DNA of 64,000 nt from Sphaerisporangium melleum (GCF_014646695.1 NZ_BMNT01000035.1:18708-82707), one strand, 5' to 3'; positions 8,642-19,259 are shown, counted from the first letter of the stretch. Translations and numbers: made by a program. The notes: generated from the letters alone by a model not told the origin.

Positions 8642-9139
8642 CTAATGAGTTAGTTGGGTGGACGGCTGGGGAAGGAGATGCTTCTCTCCGTAAACCACCA
8701 CCAGGCCGCCCCGGTCCTCCCTGCGCACCTCGCGCCAGCCGTACTTGCGGTACAACTCGAGCGCGGCCCCCTGCTGGAGGGTCGTGTCGCCACGCAAGGC
8801 GCGGTATCCGAGTCGCGTCGCGGCCTCCTCCAGGGCCTCCAGCACCCGGCTGGCGAAGCCGCGGCGCTGGAAGCCCGGACGTACCCGCAACCGGCACAGC
8901 TCGGCCGTATCGTCGTCGACACGCCGGAGGCCGCCCATCGCCACGATGCCCGCGCCCTCCACCTCACCGACCAGGAACTCACCGCGATCGGCCAGATAGA
9001 CCTGGGTGATCCGCGGTATGTCGTCCTCGTAGTAGACCCCGTCCCCCTCGATGATGCCGACCTCGGCGAGACAGGTGCGGTGGAGCTCCAGGACGGCGTC
9101 CCGATCCGACCAGCGATAGCGCCGGAGCCTCAGCGTCAT
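8642..9139 (-). CDS. GNAT family N-acetyltransferase
   Basis: A 165-residue single GNAT domain. The acetyl-CoA loop is LRVRPGFQRRGFASRVLEAL (about residues 84-103), preceded by the GIVAMGGLRRV beta strand. The C-terminus AALELYRKYGWREVRRED is typical of small-molecule acetyltransferases. Its ATG overlaps the stop of the upstream HTH/TPR regulator as ATGA, so they form one translational unit. Substrate unknown. Confidence 0.85.
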   Translation of the reverse strand: MTLRLRRYRWSDRDAVLELHRTCLAEVGIIEGDGVYYEDDIPRITQVYLADRGEFLVGEVEGAGIVAMGGLRRVDDDTAELCRLRVRPGFQRRGFASRVLEALEEAATRLGYRALRGDTTLQQGAALELYRKYGWREVRREDRGGLVVVYGEKHLLPQPSTQLTH

Positions 9140-10704
9140 ACGGGCTCCGCGGCTGGGGTGGTGGGCGGAGAGGACGCGAGGACGTCCCGGAAGGTCTGCA
9201 GGCCCGCGATGTCGCCGCACCGGGCGTGGATCGCCCGGACGAGCTCGTTGGCCCGGCGCAGGATGATGTCGGTACGGAAGCCCTCGCCGACCTGGCGCAC
9301 GGCCTCCATGCCCAGGCGCAGCGCCTCGTCCCCGTCGCCCTCCAGCAGCCGGCAGTGCGCCCGGTCGAACCGGATCAGCGTCTGGTCGAGCAGATCGCCT
9401 TCGTACTTCTCCAGCGCCTGCTCCAGGATCAGGTCGGCCTCAATGGTCTGGCCGAGCCGCGCCAGCGTGTCGCCCTGGTGGAAGTAGAGCTGGCGCTCGG
9501 TGTAGCCGAAGACGGTGTCCTCCTGCTGGGCGGGGGTCATCTGGGCGAACGCCGCCCGCGCCCGCGACAGCGCCCGCTTGGCCTGGTCCACGACGTCCTT
9601 CTTGCCGCCGGCGTTCGCCAGCATCGACAGAGCCCTGGCCTCGACCACCGGCGCCATCGCCTTGGCCGCGCACGGTGTCTGCCCGGCGAGGTCCCGGCTC
9701 TTCTTGGCGAGGGTGAGCGCGTCGCGAGGGTCGCCGAGGAACAGGGGGACCAGCGCCTCGCGCGCGGTGACCCAGGCCCGCAGCGCGCGGTCACCGGTCT
9801 CGTCGGCCGCCAGGCGGGCGGTGCGGAAGAACGACCTGGACATCCGCTGGTCACCGAAATCGATCATGATGATGCCCGCCAGGCCCGACAGCCGGGCGGC
9901 GAGGATGCAAAGGCGCTCCTGGAGGTCGATCGGCTGGTGCCGGTCGAGCGCCTGGCGCACCTGGCTGAACTCCAGGAGCACGTCGCAGAGCTGCCGCATG
10001 GGCGGCGTGTTCATGTACTGCTTGCCGAAGGAGGTCGCGGCCTCCTCCCAATGGTCCAGCATGGCCGGCGAGACGGTGCTCGACACCAGGGTGTCGTCCA
10101 TCCGCCGACGGATGCCGTCGGCGGCGCCGAGCACAGGAGCGGTCAGCGGCACGGCGGCTCCGGCTCCGCCCGCCATGATCTGCAGCAGCGTCCTACGTAA
10201 CACGTTCTCGTCCTCCTCACCCCCGTCCGTCGTCGAGGGGTCGCTGAGCGGCTTGATCCACAACTCGCGCGGATCGATGGGAGGACCAGGCTCGGCATCC
10301 TGCTGGCCGCCCCGCACGACGCCCGGCATCCGGTGGCCGTGGCCACAGATGCACGGGCCCTCGAAGCCGAGGGCGGCCGGCTCGACCCGGTAGACGGAAC
10401 ACAGGTAGTGGAGATATTCGGGCCCGGGACGCTTCAGCCCGCTTTCGTAGGCGCTGAGAAGAGTCTCACCAATGCCGGGCATCGGCTTGCCGTCGCGTTC
10501 GAACAAGGCCCGCACCTGTTCGACAACGTCGGCCAAAGCGATTCCGTGAGCGAGACGATGAGATTTGATCCGAGTTGTCCCGAATTGCGGGCCGCACTCT
10601 TCGAAAATCTCCTCGGCGATCCGGGCCATGGTGCGCCCGCCCGCCAGGCCTCGCGCACGAGTCCGCCGCGCCAACTCCGTTTCCTTGTGCTGCCTGCCGG
10701 ACAT
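9136..10704 (-). CDS. HTH/TPR-type transcriptional regulator
   Basis: A 522-residue protein. An XRE-like HTH near residues 45-110 (TRIKSHRLAHGIALADVVEQ ... ETLLSAYESGLKRPGPEYLHYLC) is followed by a Cys/His cluster, CICGHGH, near residue 145. A hydrophobic stretch (LLQIMAGGAGAAVPLTAPVL) comes next, and residues 230-510 form a helical TPR-like sensor. The architecture is common in large actinobacterial regulators placed beside small partner genes. ATG 10704 has GAGAGG upstream; the ATG at 10734 has none. The stop overlaps the downstream acetyltransferase. The Cys/His cluster may bind metal (inference). Confidence 0.8.
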   Translation of the reverse strand: MSGRQHKETELARRTRARGLAGGRTMARIAEEIFEECGPQFGTTRIKSHRLAHGIALADVVEQVRALFERDGKPMPGIGETLLSAYESGLKRPGPEYLHYLCSVYRVEPAALGFEGPCICGHGHRMPGVVRGGQQDAEPGPPIDPRELWIKPLSDPSTTDGGEEDENVLRRTLLQIMAGGAGAAVPLTAPVLGAADGIRRRMDDTLVSSTVSPAMLDHWEEAATSFGKQYMNTPPMRQLCDVLLEFSQVRQALDRHQPIDLQERLCILAARLSGLAGIIMIDFGDQRMSRSFFRTARLAADETGDRALRAWVTAREALVPLFLGDPRDALTLAKKSRDLAGQTPCAAKAMAPVVEARALSMLANAGGKKDVVDQAKRALSRARAAFAQMTPAQQEDTVFGYTERQLYFHQGDTLARLGQTIEADLILEQALEKYEGDLLDQTLIRFDRAHCRLLEGDGDEALRLGMEAVRQVGEGFRTDIILRRANELVRAIHARCGDIAGLQTFRDVLASSPPTTPAAEPV

Positions 10705-10942
10705 CCCGGCCCCTCTCTCGTGGCCAGTTGCCATGTGGTCGTCAAGCGGTCGCCCGCCCTGACCGGTCCCATCCGCGCTGACGCAGCGCAGGATGTCACG
10801 CTCCGTCTAACAAGAATGATGGACCAGTAATGACCGGCCTTGAAAGGACACTGGAACCTGCTGGGATAGGATCGTCCCCCTCTGGGGGCGTTCTTTCAAC
10901 CCACTTGAAATATCCCCTCACCCGGGCCCCTCCGAACCTTCG

Positions 10943-10971
10943 TTGACCCATCGGCAACGAGTGAGTCAGAT
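10943..10971 (+). promoter_or_regulatory. Candidate promoter for the 89-residue protein
   Basis: TTGACC (10943-10948), a 17-bp spacer, then TCAGAT (10966-10971), about 65 bp before the start at 11039. The rest of the 10705-11038 gap is a divergent regulatory region. It also holds a small CCCCC-TCT-GGGGG hairpin at 10876-10888 followed by CGTTCTTT. Confidence 0.45.
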
Positions 10972-11038
10972 TTGGCCCACCAGCACCGATTCACCGATGA
11001 GATCACCGGTGGAAGGGTCGCAGAGAGGATGACGCGAA

Positions 11039-11308
11039 GTGGACGAAAGCTTCCAACACCTGGAACGCCTGGTCGACGAACTCGACGCTCGGGGGCTGCT
11101 CGCCCGGGTGGTGCACACGCAATCAGGAAGGGCGTTCGTCCGCGTGATCAATCCCAGGGCCACCAGTCTCGCCGAGAACGTCACCTGCCGGCCGCAGGCC
11201 ACCCCCGCCTACTACTGGTGGTCGTGGGGCGAGCGCATGCACCAGGTCGACGATCCGGCGGGGGCGGCGACGAAGGTCGCCCGCGTGCTGGCCGCGGTGA
11301 GCGAGTAG
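11039..11308 (+). CDS. Small protein divergent from HTH/TPR regulator
   Basis: An 89-residue protein from GTG 11039, with GAGAGG upstream at rather long spacing. It contains a coiled acidic N-terminus (ESFQHLERLVDELDARGLL), a beta-rich middle and the aromatic motif YYWWSWGERM near residue 62. I recall this aromatic motif from small actinobacterial proteins found beside HTH regulators, but no function is known to me. It is divergent from the 522-residue regulator, so regulator and small protein may form a functional pair (inference). Confidence 0.7.
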   Translation: MDESFQHLERLVDELDARGLLARVVHTQSGRAFVRVINPRATSLAENVTCRPQATPAYYWWSWGERMHQVDDPAGAATKVARVLAAVSE

Positions 11309-11517
11309 GACACGTGACGGACGCGGTGCAGCGCAGTCACCGCCGTCCGTCCGTGGGCACCGCGGCTCTTCGGGGTCGGCGGGGTGCCCGGTGCGGAGCG
11401 TCCGGCGGCCGTGGCGACACGGCCGTCCCGGACGCTGGGCATCCCGCCGGCTCTGTATCCCTACGGCCTTCTCCGGCCGTCTCGCGCGTGTCACCACGCG
11501 CAGGGCTTTCATGAACG

Positions 11518-11610
11518 ACCACCCGGCCGGGCCTCTCGCCCCGGCCGGGTGGTGATCGGGGAACTCCCGATCGGAAACGGAGCGGGACACGCTTCCGGGT
11601 GCGTGTCCCG
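11518..11610. other. Three consecutive perfect hairpins
   Basis: Hairpin 1 has ACCACCCGGCCGGG (11518-11531) against its exact complement at 11540-11553, with an 8-nt loop. Hairpin 2 has GATCGGG (11554-11560) and CCCGATC (11566-11572). Hairpin 3 has CGGGACACGC (11583-11592) and GCGTGTCCCG (11601-11610). They lie in the 496-bp gap between the 89-residue gene and mscS. They could be a stacked terminator or a structured RNA; no gene is supported in the rest of the gap. Confidence 0.5.
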
Positions 11611-11726
11611 TCCGAGCCGCTCGTCACCGGGGTGCCCCGGGCCCGCCCTCCGCGGCCCCGGGCCCGGGCACTCCCGTCTTCCCCGGCGTGATGTGACGGC
11701 GGCCGGGCCGGCCGGCGACGGCGATC

Positions 11727-11755
11727 AGGTCAAGTACCGTTCCATGTAGGTCAAG
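11727..11755 (+). promoter_or_regulatory. Twin AGGTCAAG direct repeats before mscS
   Basis: AGGTCAAG at 11727-11734 and again at 11748-11755, start to start 21 bp (two helical turns). They are followed immediately by a -10-like GATAAT at 11760-11765. This geometry suits an activator or repressor binding one DNA face upstream of mscS. Confidence 0.4.
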
Positions 11756-11804
11756 GCCTGATAATTGTCTTCGCCGGCCGACCCGATCCGAGAGGTGCCT
11801 TCGC

Positions 11805-12800
11805 GTGTTGACGCCCGCTGTCGAGCCCAATCCCGTAACGTCTCCCGGCGTACCGTGGATCTCCGACATGGGAAAGGCCATGACCAGCGCCTGCGTCAGC
11901 GGCGGCAACGACGACGTGGCCTGCACCCTGCTGCTCAACTGGCTGCCCGCCGGGTGGGCCTCACCGCTGGCCTGGCTGATCAGCGTGGTCCTCATCGCGG
12001 TGGCCGCGCTCATCGCGCGGGCGCTGCTGCACCGGCTGATCGACCGGGTGATCCGGCGCGCGGCCGACGGCGTGCTGCCCGAGCGGCTGCGGCTGCGCAA
12101 CGCCGGGGTCGCCGACGGCGCGGCGGCCCTGCTCACCGAGCGCCGCCGTCAGCGGGCCGAGACCCTGGGGTCGGTGCTGCGAAGCCTGGTCTCCGTGGTC
12201 ATCTATGGCACCGCCGCGATGATGATCCTCGCGCGCTTCGGGCTGAACCTCACGCCCATCCTCACCAGCGTCGGCATCCTCGGCGTGGCCGTGGGCTTCG
12301 GCGCCCAAGAGCTGGTCAAGGACTTCATCGCCGGCATGTTCATGCTGATGGAGGACCAGTACGGCGTCGGCGACATGATCGACACCGGCACGGCGGTCGG
12401 CACGGTCGAGGCCGTGACGCTGCGCATCACCCGGCTGCGCGACGCCGACGGCCGTGTGTGGTACGTCCGCAACGGCACGATCACCCGCATCGGCAACGAG
12501 TCGCAGGGGTGGTCGCGCGCGCTGGTGGACGTCCCGGTGGCCTACAACGCCGACATCGCCGCGATCCGCGACCTGCTCAAGCGCATCGCCGAGGAGATCT
12601 GGGAGGACCCCACCTTCCGCGACACGGCGATCGTGGAGGAGCCGCAGGTCTTCGGCCTGGAGCAGATCTCCGCCGAAGCGATGATCTTCCGGATCACCGT
12701 GAAGACCGTCCCCGCCCACCAGGCCGAGGTCGCCCGCGAGATGCGCATGCGGGTCAAATCGGCGCTCGACCGGGCGGGCGTCGCCCTCGCCGTCGTCTGA
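11805..12800 (+). CDS. MscS family mechanosensitive channel
   Basis: A 331-residue protein. Transmembrane helices lie near residues 52-70 and 125-145. The pore-lining helix and hinge follow in [21 protein letters not shown] (about 158-178), then the MscS beta domain ([36 protein letters not shown]) and a C-terminal alpha/beta domain. It opens under membrane tension to release osmolytes. GTG 11805 follows GAGAGG; later in-frame ATGs at 11868 and 11880 are possible. Confidence 0.9.
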   Translation: MLTPAVEPNPVTSPGVPWISDMGKAMTSACVSGGNDDVACTLLLNWLPAGWASPLAWLISVVLIAVAALIARALLHRLIDRVIRRAADGVLPERLRLRNAGVADGAAALLTERRRQRAETLGSVLRSLVSVVIYGTAAMMILARFGLNLTPILTSVGILGVAVGFGAQELVKDFIAGMFMLMEDQYGVGDMIDTGTAVGTVEAVTLRITRLRDADGRVWYVRNGTITRIGNESQGWSRALVDVPVAYNADIAAIRDLLKRIAEEIWEDPTFRDTAIVEEPQVFGLEQISAEAMIFRITVKTVPAHQAEVAREMRMRVKSALDRAGVALAVV

Positions 12801-12801
12801 G

Positions 12802-12807
12802 TAGGCT
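12802..12807 (+). promoter_or_regulatory. -10 box of leaderless globin gene
   Basis: TAGGCT lies 1 bp after the mscS stop and 7 nt before GTG 12815. The globin gene therefore appears to have its own promoter, although a GGAG motif lies between the two. Confidence 0.5.
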
Positions 12808-12814
12808 GGAGACC

Positions 12815-13204
12815 GTGTCCGCTACTCCTGCAGAGTCCATGTCCTTCTACGACGCCGTGGGCGGCTCGGAGGCCTTCGAGCGTCTGGTCCACCGCTTCTA
12901 CCAGGGCGTCGCGGAGGACCCCTTGCTCCGCCCGCTGTACCCCGAGGAAGACCTCACCGGGGCCGAAGAGCGGCTGCGGCTGTTCCTCATCCAATACTGG
13001 GGCGGCCCGAAGACCTATGGCGACCGGCGGGGCCACCCGCGGCTGCGCATGCGGCACGCGCCGTTCGTGATCGGCGAACCCGAGCGCGACGCATGGCTGA
13101 AGCACATGCGTGACGCCGTGGACTCCCTCGAACTTCCCGAGGAGCGGTCGGCCGAGCTGTGGACCTACCTGCAGTACGCCGCGCACAGTCTCGTCAACGC
13201 GTGA
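12815..13204 (+). CDS. glbO: Truncated haemoglobin, group II (GlbO-like)
   Basis: A 129-residue 2-on-2 globin. [38 protein letters not shown] is the group II N-terminus (given here in two blocks: [15 protein letters not shown] and [19 protein letters not shown]). The [21 protein letters not shown] segment leads to the proximal His in LRMRHAPF, with a Trp near the end ([13 protein letters not shown]) as in group II. It binds haem and probably handles O2 or NO; in mycobacteria GlbO associates with respiratory membranes. The GTG start is chosen from the leaderless promoter; an ATG lies 8 codons in. Confidence 0.9.
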   Translation: MSATPAESMSFYDAVGGSEAFERLVHRFYQGVAEDPLLRPLYPEEDLTGAEERLRLFLIQYWGGPKTYGDRRGHPRLRMRHAPFVIGEPERDAWLKHMRDAVDSLELPEERSAELWTYLQYAAHSLVNA

Positions 13205-13305
13205 TCGCCGACCACGCGACCTGCCATCGGGCGTGACCTCTCCGCACGCACGACCTTCCGCCCAACGCATAACCCTCCGTCCGGAGGGGCAGCCAAGGAC
13301 ATGTG

Positions 13306-14844
13306 ATGGAATCCCCTTGGTGGCGTGACGCCGTCGTTTACGAGATCTACGTTCGCAGTTTCGCCGACGCCTCCGGAGACGGTGTCGGCGACCTCGAGGG
13401 CATCCGCTCCCGCCTTCCCTATCTGGCGGAGCTGGGCGTGGACGCCATCTGGCTGACTCCCTTCCAGCCGTCCCCGATGGCCGATGGCGGATACGACGTG
13501 GCCGACTACCGGGGCGTCGACCCGCTGTTCGGCACGGTGGCCGACTTCGACGCGCTGGTCGCCGACGCCCACGCGCACGGCCTGCGGCTGATGGTCGACG
13601 TCGTGCCCAACCACAGCTCCTCCGCCCATCCCTGGTTCCAGGCCGCCCTGGCCGCCGGGCCGGGGTCCCCTGAGCGCGACCGCTACATCTTCCGCGACGG
13701 TGAGGCCCCGCCGAACAACTGGACCTCGGTGTTCAGCGGGCCGGCCTGGACCCGCCTGCCCGACGGGCAGTGGTACCTCCACCTGTTCGCCCCCGAGCAG
13801 CCCGACTTCAACTGGCGCAATCAGGACGTCCATCAGGAGTTCCTGGACATCCTGCGGTTCTGGCTGGACCGCGGCGTGGACGGGTTCCGCATCGACGTGG
13901 CGATGGGCCTGTACAAGGAGGCCGGCCTGCCGGACGTGCCACCGTCGGACGAGGGCTTCCAGTCCCGCTCGCCCGTCTGGAGCCGGCCGGAGGTCCACGA
14001 GGTGTATCGCGCGTGGCGCAAGGTGCTCGACTCCTACCCCGGCGACCGCGCCGCGGTGGGCGAGGTGTGGACCGACACGGCCGAGGACCTCGCCCTCTAC
14101 GTCCGCCCGGACGAACTGCACCAGAGCTTCAACTTCGCCTGGCTGGAGGCGCCCTGGTCGGCCACGGCGTTCCGCAAGATCATTGATGACACGCTGGTCG
14201 CGGTCACCGCGCCCACCTGGGTGCTGTCCAACCATGACGTGGTGCGCCACATCACCCGGTACGGCGAGGGCTCGCTGGACCCCGAGGCGGGGCTCGCCCG
14301 GGGAAGGGCCGCCCTGCTGGCCATGCTGGCACTGCCCGGATCGGCGTATCTCTACCAGGGGGAGGAGTTGGGCCTGCCGGAGGTGAAGGATATTCCCCCG
14401 GAGGCGCGTCAGGACCCGATCTTCGCCCGGTCCAAGGGCGAGTTGGCGGGCCGGGACGGCTGCCGGGTGCCGCTGCCGTGGTCCGGCGCCGCGGAGCCGT
14501 TCGGGTTCTCCCCCGGCGGCGCCCGCCCGTGGCTGCCCCAGCCCGCCGGGTGGGCCGGGCTCACGGCGGAGCGGCAGGCGGCGGACCCACGTTCCACGCT
14601 GTCGTTCTATCGGCGGGCTCTGGAACTGCGCCGGTCGCTGCGCGCCTCGTTGCCGGAGGCCATCGCCTGGCGGGACTCGCCGGACGACACGCTCGTCTTC
14701 GAGCGGGGACAGCTGATCTGCGCGGTGAACTGCGGCGAGGCGCCCGTGCCACTGCCGCCGCACCGCGAGATCCTGCTGTCCAGCGGCACGCCCGACGAGA
14801 CGACCCTGGCCCCCGACACAGCGGTCTGGCTCCGCTCCGCCTGA
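13306..14844 (+). CDS. GH13 alpha-glucosidase / oligo-1,6-glucosidase-like
   Basis: A 512-residue family 13 glycoside hydrolase. The opening WWRDAVVYEIYVRSFADASGDG is typical of alpha-glucosidases and trehalose-hydrolysing relatives. Catalytic residues: nucleophile Asp197 in GFRIDVAMG, acid Glu253 in GEVWTD, and stabiliser Asp311 in SNHDVVRH. No signal peptide, so it is intracellular and acts on short oligosaccharides. There is a GTG just before the ATG; AAGGA precedes the ATG at suitable spacing. No sugar transporter is adjacent, so the exact substrate is unknown. Confidence 0.9.
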   Translation: MESPWWRDAVVYEIYVRSFADASGDGVGDLEGIRSRLPYLAELGVDAIWLTPFQPSPMADGGYDVADYRGVDPLFGTVADFDALVADAHAHGLRLMVDVVPNHSSSAHPWFQAALAAGPGSPERDRYIFRDGEAPPNNWTSVFSGPAWTRLPDGQWYLHLFAPEQPDFNWRNQDVHQEFLDILRFWLDRGVDGFRIDVAMGLYKEAGLPDVPPSDEGFQSRSPVWSRPEVHEVYRAWRKVLDSYPGDRAAVGEVWTDTAEDLALYVRPDELHQSFNFAWLEAPWSATAFRKIIDDTLVAVTAPTWVLSNHDVVRHITRYGEGSLDPEAGLARGRAALLAMLALPGSAYLYQGEELGLPEVKDIPPEARQDPIFARSKGELAGRDGCRVPLPWSGAAEPFGFSPGGARPWLPQPAGWAGLTAERQAADPRSTLSFYRRALELRRSLRASLPEAIAWRDSPDDTLVFERGQLICAVNCGEAPVPLPPHREILLSSGTPDETTLAPDTAVWLRSA

Positions 14845-14979
14845 TGCGCCGGCCGCGGAGTCGTGCCGTGCTCGCCGGCTCCGCGCTTCGTCCCAGCGCC
14901 GGTGGGTCTGCACCAGGGGAGAAAACTCTTCACCCGATCCGGAGGACAACCCTCCACCCGGTGCTGGGACTGCGGAGGG

Positions 14980-15192
14980 TTACTTCACCGCTCTGATGAA
15001 TAGAAGCCCACCCACAGCGAGTAAAAGTCCTCCTTGTGCGCCGACCACGGTGGAGAAATGCTCCTCCGGTTGTGGTTTCTCCCCACTGGGCCGGGCGTAC
15101 CGGCCTCGTCGGACCTCGCGCACCGAAGGCCAGGGGCGCATCGAGCCGACCGGCCCGGTGGTGGAGGACCACTCCCGGGCCGGAGCGGCCAT
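14980..15192 (-). CDS. Possible small C-terminally anchored membrane protein
   Basis: A 70-residue frame starting 3 nt after the ettA stop. The N-terminal 45 residues are basic and Pro/Arg-rich; the end (VVGAQGGLLLAVGGLLFIRA) would form one membrane helix. There is no Shine-Dalgarno, and third-position GC falls in the second half, so it may not be real. The rest of the 14845-15195 gap shows no other gene. Confidence 0.35.
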   Translation of the reverse strand: MAAPAREWSSTTGPVGSMRPWPSVREVRRGRYARPSGEKPQPEEHFSTVVGAQGGLLLAVGGLLFIRAVK

Positions 15193-15195
15193 GCG

Positions 15196-16860
<1,665 letters not shown>

Positions 16861-16866
16861 GCTACA

Positions 16867-16872
16867 AGACTA
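16867..16872 (-). promoter_or_regulatory. -10 box of leaderless ettA
   Basis: TAGTCT on the minus strand, exactly 6 nt before the ettA ATG at 16860. It overlaps the last codons and stop of the upstream diguanylate cyclase gene. Confidence 0.55.
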
Positions 16873-18177
16873 GGGGATTCCGCCGTCGGCGTTGTCCGCT
16901 CGCGCGTGTGGCGGGGGCTCGGGTGCGACCGGGAGGCAGATGCGGTCACGGCCGAGCTCCTTGGCCCGGTAGAGAGCGAGGTCGGCCGCGGCGAGCAGCT
17001 CGATCAGATCGTCGCCGTGCAGGCTCATCACGGCGACCCCCGCGGACACGGTCACCGAGATCATCGTGTCCTCGACGGGGATCGCCACGCGGCCGACCCG
17101 GGATCTCAGCCGCTCGGCGACCCTGCGGGCCTCGGCCACGTCGGCACGCGGCAGCAGCACCACGAACTCCTCACCGCCGAACCGGCCCACCACGTCGTAG
17201 TCGCGGAGCTGGCTGCGCAGCGCGTCGGCGACGCCGGCCAGCACCTGGTCGCCGACCAGATGGCCGTAGGTGTCGTTGACCCGCTTGAAGTGATCGATGT
17301 CGACGATCAGGAGGGCGAGCGTCTCACCGGTGCGCCGGGCCCGGACGATCTCGGTGTCGGCCTCACACTGCCACGCCGTGGCGTTGAGCAGCCCGGTCTT
17401 GGCGTCGGTGCGGGCGGCGGCGGTGAGCTGGGCGTGCAGCAGGCTGCGCTGCAGCAGCACGACCGGGGGCAGGGTGAGCAGCAGCAGAAGCGGGCTCAGG
17501 GCGCAGGCGATGGCCACCAGCACGCCGAGACACAGCTCCACCACGTCGAGCAGGACGCGCTCGCGGTCCCACAGGGCCTCCCGCCAGCGGGTGTTGCCGG
17601 GATCGGAGACGTACAGCGCGATGGCGATCAGCGCGGTGTTGAGCACGGTGAAGATCACGCCGCACGCCACCGCCGCCGCGAGCGCGCCGCCTGAGCCGAG
17701 CGGCACGTCCGCGTCGCCCGAGGCCGCCGCATGGAAGATCATCGAGGCGGTGCCCGCGGCCAGGCCGATGGCGGCGGCGCTGAACACCCGCCGGTACAGA
17801 ACGGTCTGCCGCACGCGCATCTGCAGCAGGAACTGCAGCGGCAGCGGCGCCAGCAGTGCGTAGACCGGTGGCAGCAGGAACGCGGCGGGCAGCCACCAGG
17901 CGGACAGCAGGTCACGTGAGACCCCGGCCGGCATGCCGAGCCGCCGGGTCGCTTCGATGCAGACGGCCCCGCAGGCCATCAACGCCAGGAATGTGAGCAG
18001 CTCCGGCCACCGGAACGGGGTCGAGGCCGCCAGGCAGACCGCCACGCCGAGCGCGAGGGCCACCGTGCCGCAGAGGTAGGCGACCAGGGCTGCGGGCTGG
18101 GCCAGCAAGGGCCATCGGTCGGCGAGCGACAGCATGCCGTCTCGCGGCTCTGCCGAGAGTTCACCGGACGCCGTCAT
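16870..18177 (-). CDS. Membrane diguanylate cyclase (GGDEF)
   Basis: A 435-residue protein. The N-terminal 250 residues contain about seven or eight hydrophobic helices, a membrane sensor of MASE type. The GGDEF domain follows from about residue 255: LLIVDIDHFKRVNDTYGHLVGDQ, then the active-site motif GGEEF. An intact inhibitory I-site RDYD lies five residues before it, so the enzyme should make c-di-GMP and be product-inhibited. No EAL domain is present. In streptomycetes c-di-GMP controls development through BldD and WhiG/RsiG. ATG 18177 follows GGGGGAT; a TTG four codons upstream is the alternative. Confidence 0.9.
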   Translation of the reverse strand: MTASGELSAEPRDGMLSLADRWPLLAQPAALVAYLCGTVALALGVAVCLAASTPFRWPELLTFLALMACGAVCIEATRRLGMPAGVSRDLLSAWWLPAAFLLPPVYALLAPLPLQFLLQMRVRQTVLYRRVFSAAAIGLAAGTASMIFHAAASGDADVPLGSGGALAAAVACGVIFTVLNTALIAIALYVSDPGNTRWREALWDRERVLLDVVELCLGVLVAIACALSPLLLLLTLPPVVLLQRSLLHAQLTAAARTDAKTGLLNATAWQCEADTEIVRARRTGETLALLIVDIDHFKRVNDTYGHLVGDQVLAGVADALRSQLRDYDVVGRFGGEEFVVLLPRADVAEARRVAERLRSRVGRVAIPVEDTMISVTVSAGVAVMSLHGDDLIELLAAADLALYRAKELGRDRICLPVAPEPPPHARADNADGGIP

Positions 18178-18330
18178 CGCATCCCCCAACGCTCACATCT
18201 ATCCGGACCGCTTCGCCGCCCCGACTCCTAGCCTCACGATGTGTAACACAATAGTCGCACGGTGTGCGGCCCGCGACGGGAACCGCTACCTTTGGCTGTC
18301 CGGCCGACGCGGAGTGTCGGCCTCGTCACA

Positions 18331-18350
18331 CCCGCTCGCCGTCGAGCGGG
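18331..18350 (+). other. Hairpin before an 8-codon reading frame
   Basis: CCCGCTCG and CGAGCGGG form a perfect 8-bp stem with loop CCGT. It ends a few bases before the AAGGAG of the small frame at 18370. Confidence 0.45.
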
Positions 18351-18369
18351 CCCGGGGAAAGGAGCAGCC

Positions 18370-18396
18370 ATGGTGCGGGGCATCATCTGGACCTGA
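18370..18396 (+). CDS. 8-residue leader-like micro-ORF
   Basis: ATG to TGA encoding MVRGIIWT, with a strong GAAAGGAG 6 nt upstream. It is followed by about 75 bases with very many C and few G, resembling a Rho-loading region. The next gene on this strand is the SDR gene 1.15 kb away, and the intervening tetR gene is antisense, so the frame is not an obvious leader for it. The 18178-18629 gap contains nothing else I can support. Confidence 0.35.
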   Translation: MVRGIIWT

Positions 18397-18629
18397 TCAT
18401 CCCCCGAGCACACCCACCTCGCGCGCCCCAGCACTCACCCTCCGCGCCCACGCACGCGCGCACCACTGTGGGACCTCTGGGGCGCGGCACAGCACCAGCC
18501 CACTCCCCCCAGCGCAACGTCACACCCCGGCCCCACCGCCGGCTGCCCCCTTCAGGCGACCCGGCCGCCGGCGCACGCGAGCGGCTCGTGCCAGTGGAGC
18601 GGCGCAAGGACACCCTGTATGCGATGCGG

Positions 18630-19259
18630 TCACACGCCCGCTTCCGCGTCACCGGCACTTCGGGGGACGGCGCGCAGAGCGATCTCCACGGTGGCGTGCA
18701 GGCTCGCCCGGTCGACGCCGGCCGCGGCGTGGACGGCGTTGCCCTCGCTGACGACCATGACATAGCGGGCCAGGGCCGCCGGATCGGTCCCGGCCGGCAG
18801 GTCCCCCTCATCCACCGCTCGGGACAGGCGTTCCGCCAGGGCCTGCTCGCCGGCGAGCCGGCTCGCGGCGAGGAACCGGGCGATGCTGCCGCCGTCACTG
18901 CCGGTGGACAGGCCTCCCTGGATGGAAAGGCACCCTGATGGGCGGTCGGCCCTGGTGAGCGCGTCGGCGTTCGCTCGCAGGAACTTCTCGATCACCTGGT
19001 AAGCCGTCGGCTCCGCGAGCGCTTCCCGCGCGTAGGCCATGTCGGCCTCGGCGTAGCGCGCGACGGCCAGGCGGAACAACTCCTCCTTGTTGCCGTAGGC
19101 GGCGTACATGCTCGGCCGGCTGATGCCCATGGCGTCGGTGAGGTCGCTGAGCGAGGCGCCTTCGTAGCCCTGCCGCCAGAACACCTCTATCGCCCGGTCG
19201 AGCGCCACGTCCGCGTCGAAGGCTCTCGGACGGCCGCGCTCCCGAATCTTCTCTGCCAT
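18630..19259 (-). CDS. TetR family repressor
   Basis: A 209-residue protein. The HTH at residues 25-55 (FWRQGYEGASLSDLTDAMGISRPSMYAAYGNKEELFRLAV, read as two blocks FWRQGYEGASLSDLT and DAMGISRPSMYAAYGNK) is canonical. The C-terminal domain resembles the AcrR-like/TetR_C group (SGCLSIQGGLSTG). It is divergent from an SDR dehydrogenase, with two near-identical operator copies between them, so it most likely represses itself and the SDR gene. The start at 19259 follows GGAGACGGGA. Confidence 0.9.
   Translation of the reverse strand: MAEKIRERGRPRAFDADVALDRAIEVFWRQGYEGASLSDLTDAMGISRPSMYAAYGNKEELFRLAVARYAEADMAYAREALAEPTAYQVIEKFLRANADALTRADRPSGCLSIQGGLSTGSDGGSIARFLAASRLAGEQALAERLSRAVDEGDLPAGTDPAALARYVMVVSEGNAVHAAAGVDRASLHATVEIALRAVPRSAGDAEAGV

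Noticed and set aside
11555-11630. Possible tRNA, because the minus strand reads SDGTRTRK, a motif often produced by antisense translation of tRNA T-arms.
   Set aside because: There is no TTCGANN loop, the bases form a different 10-bp hairpin, and no acceptor or anticodon stem can be drawn.
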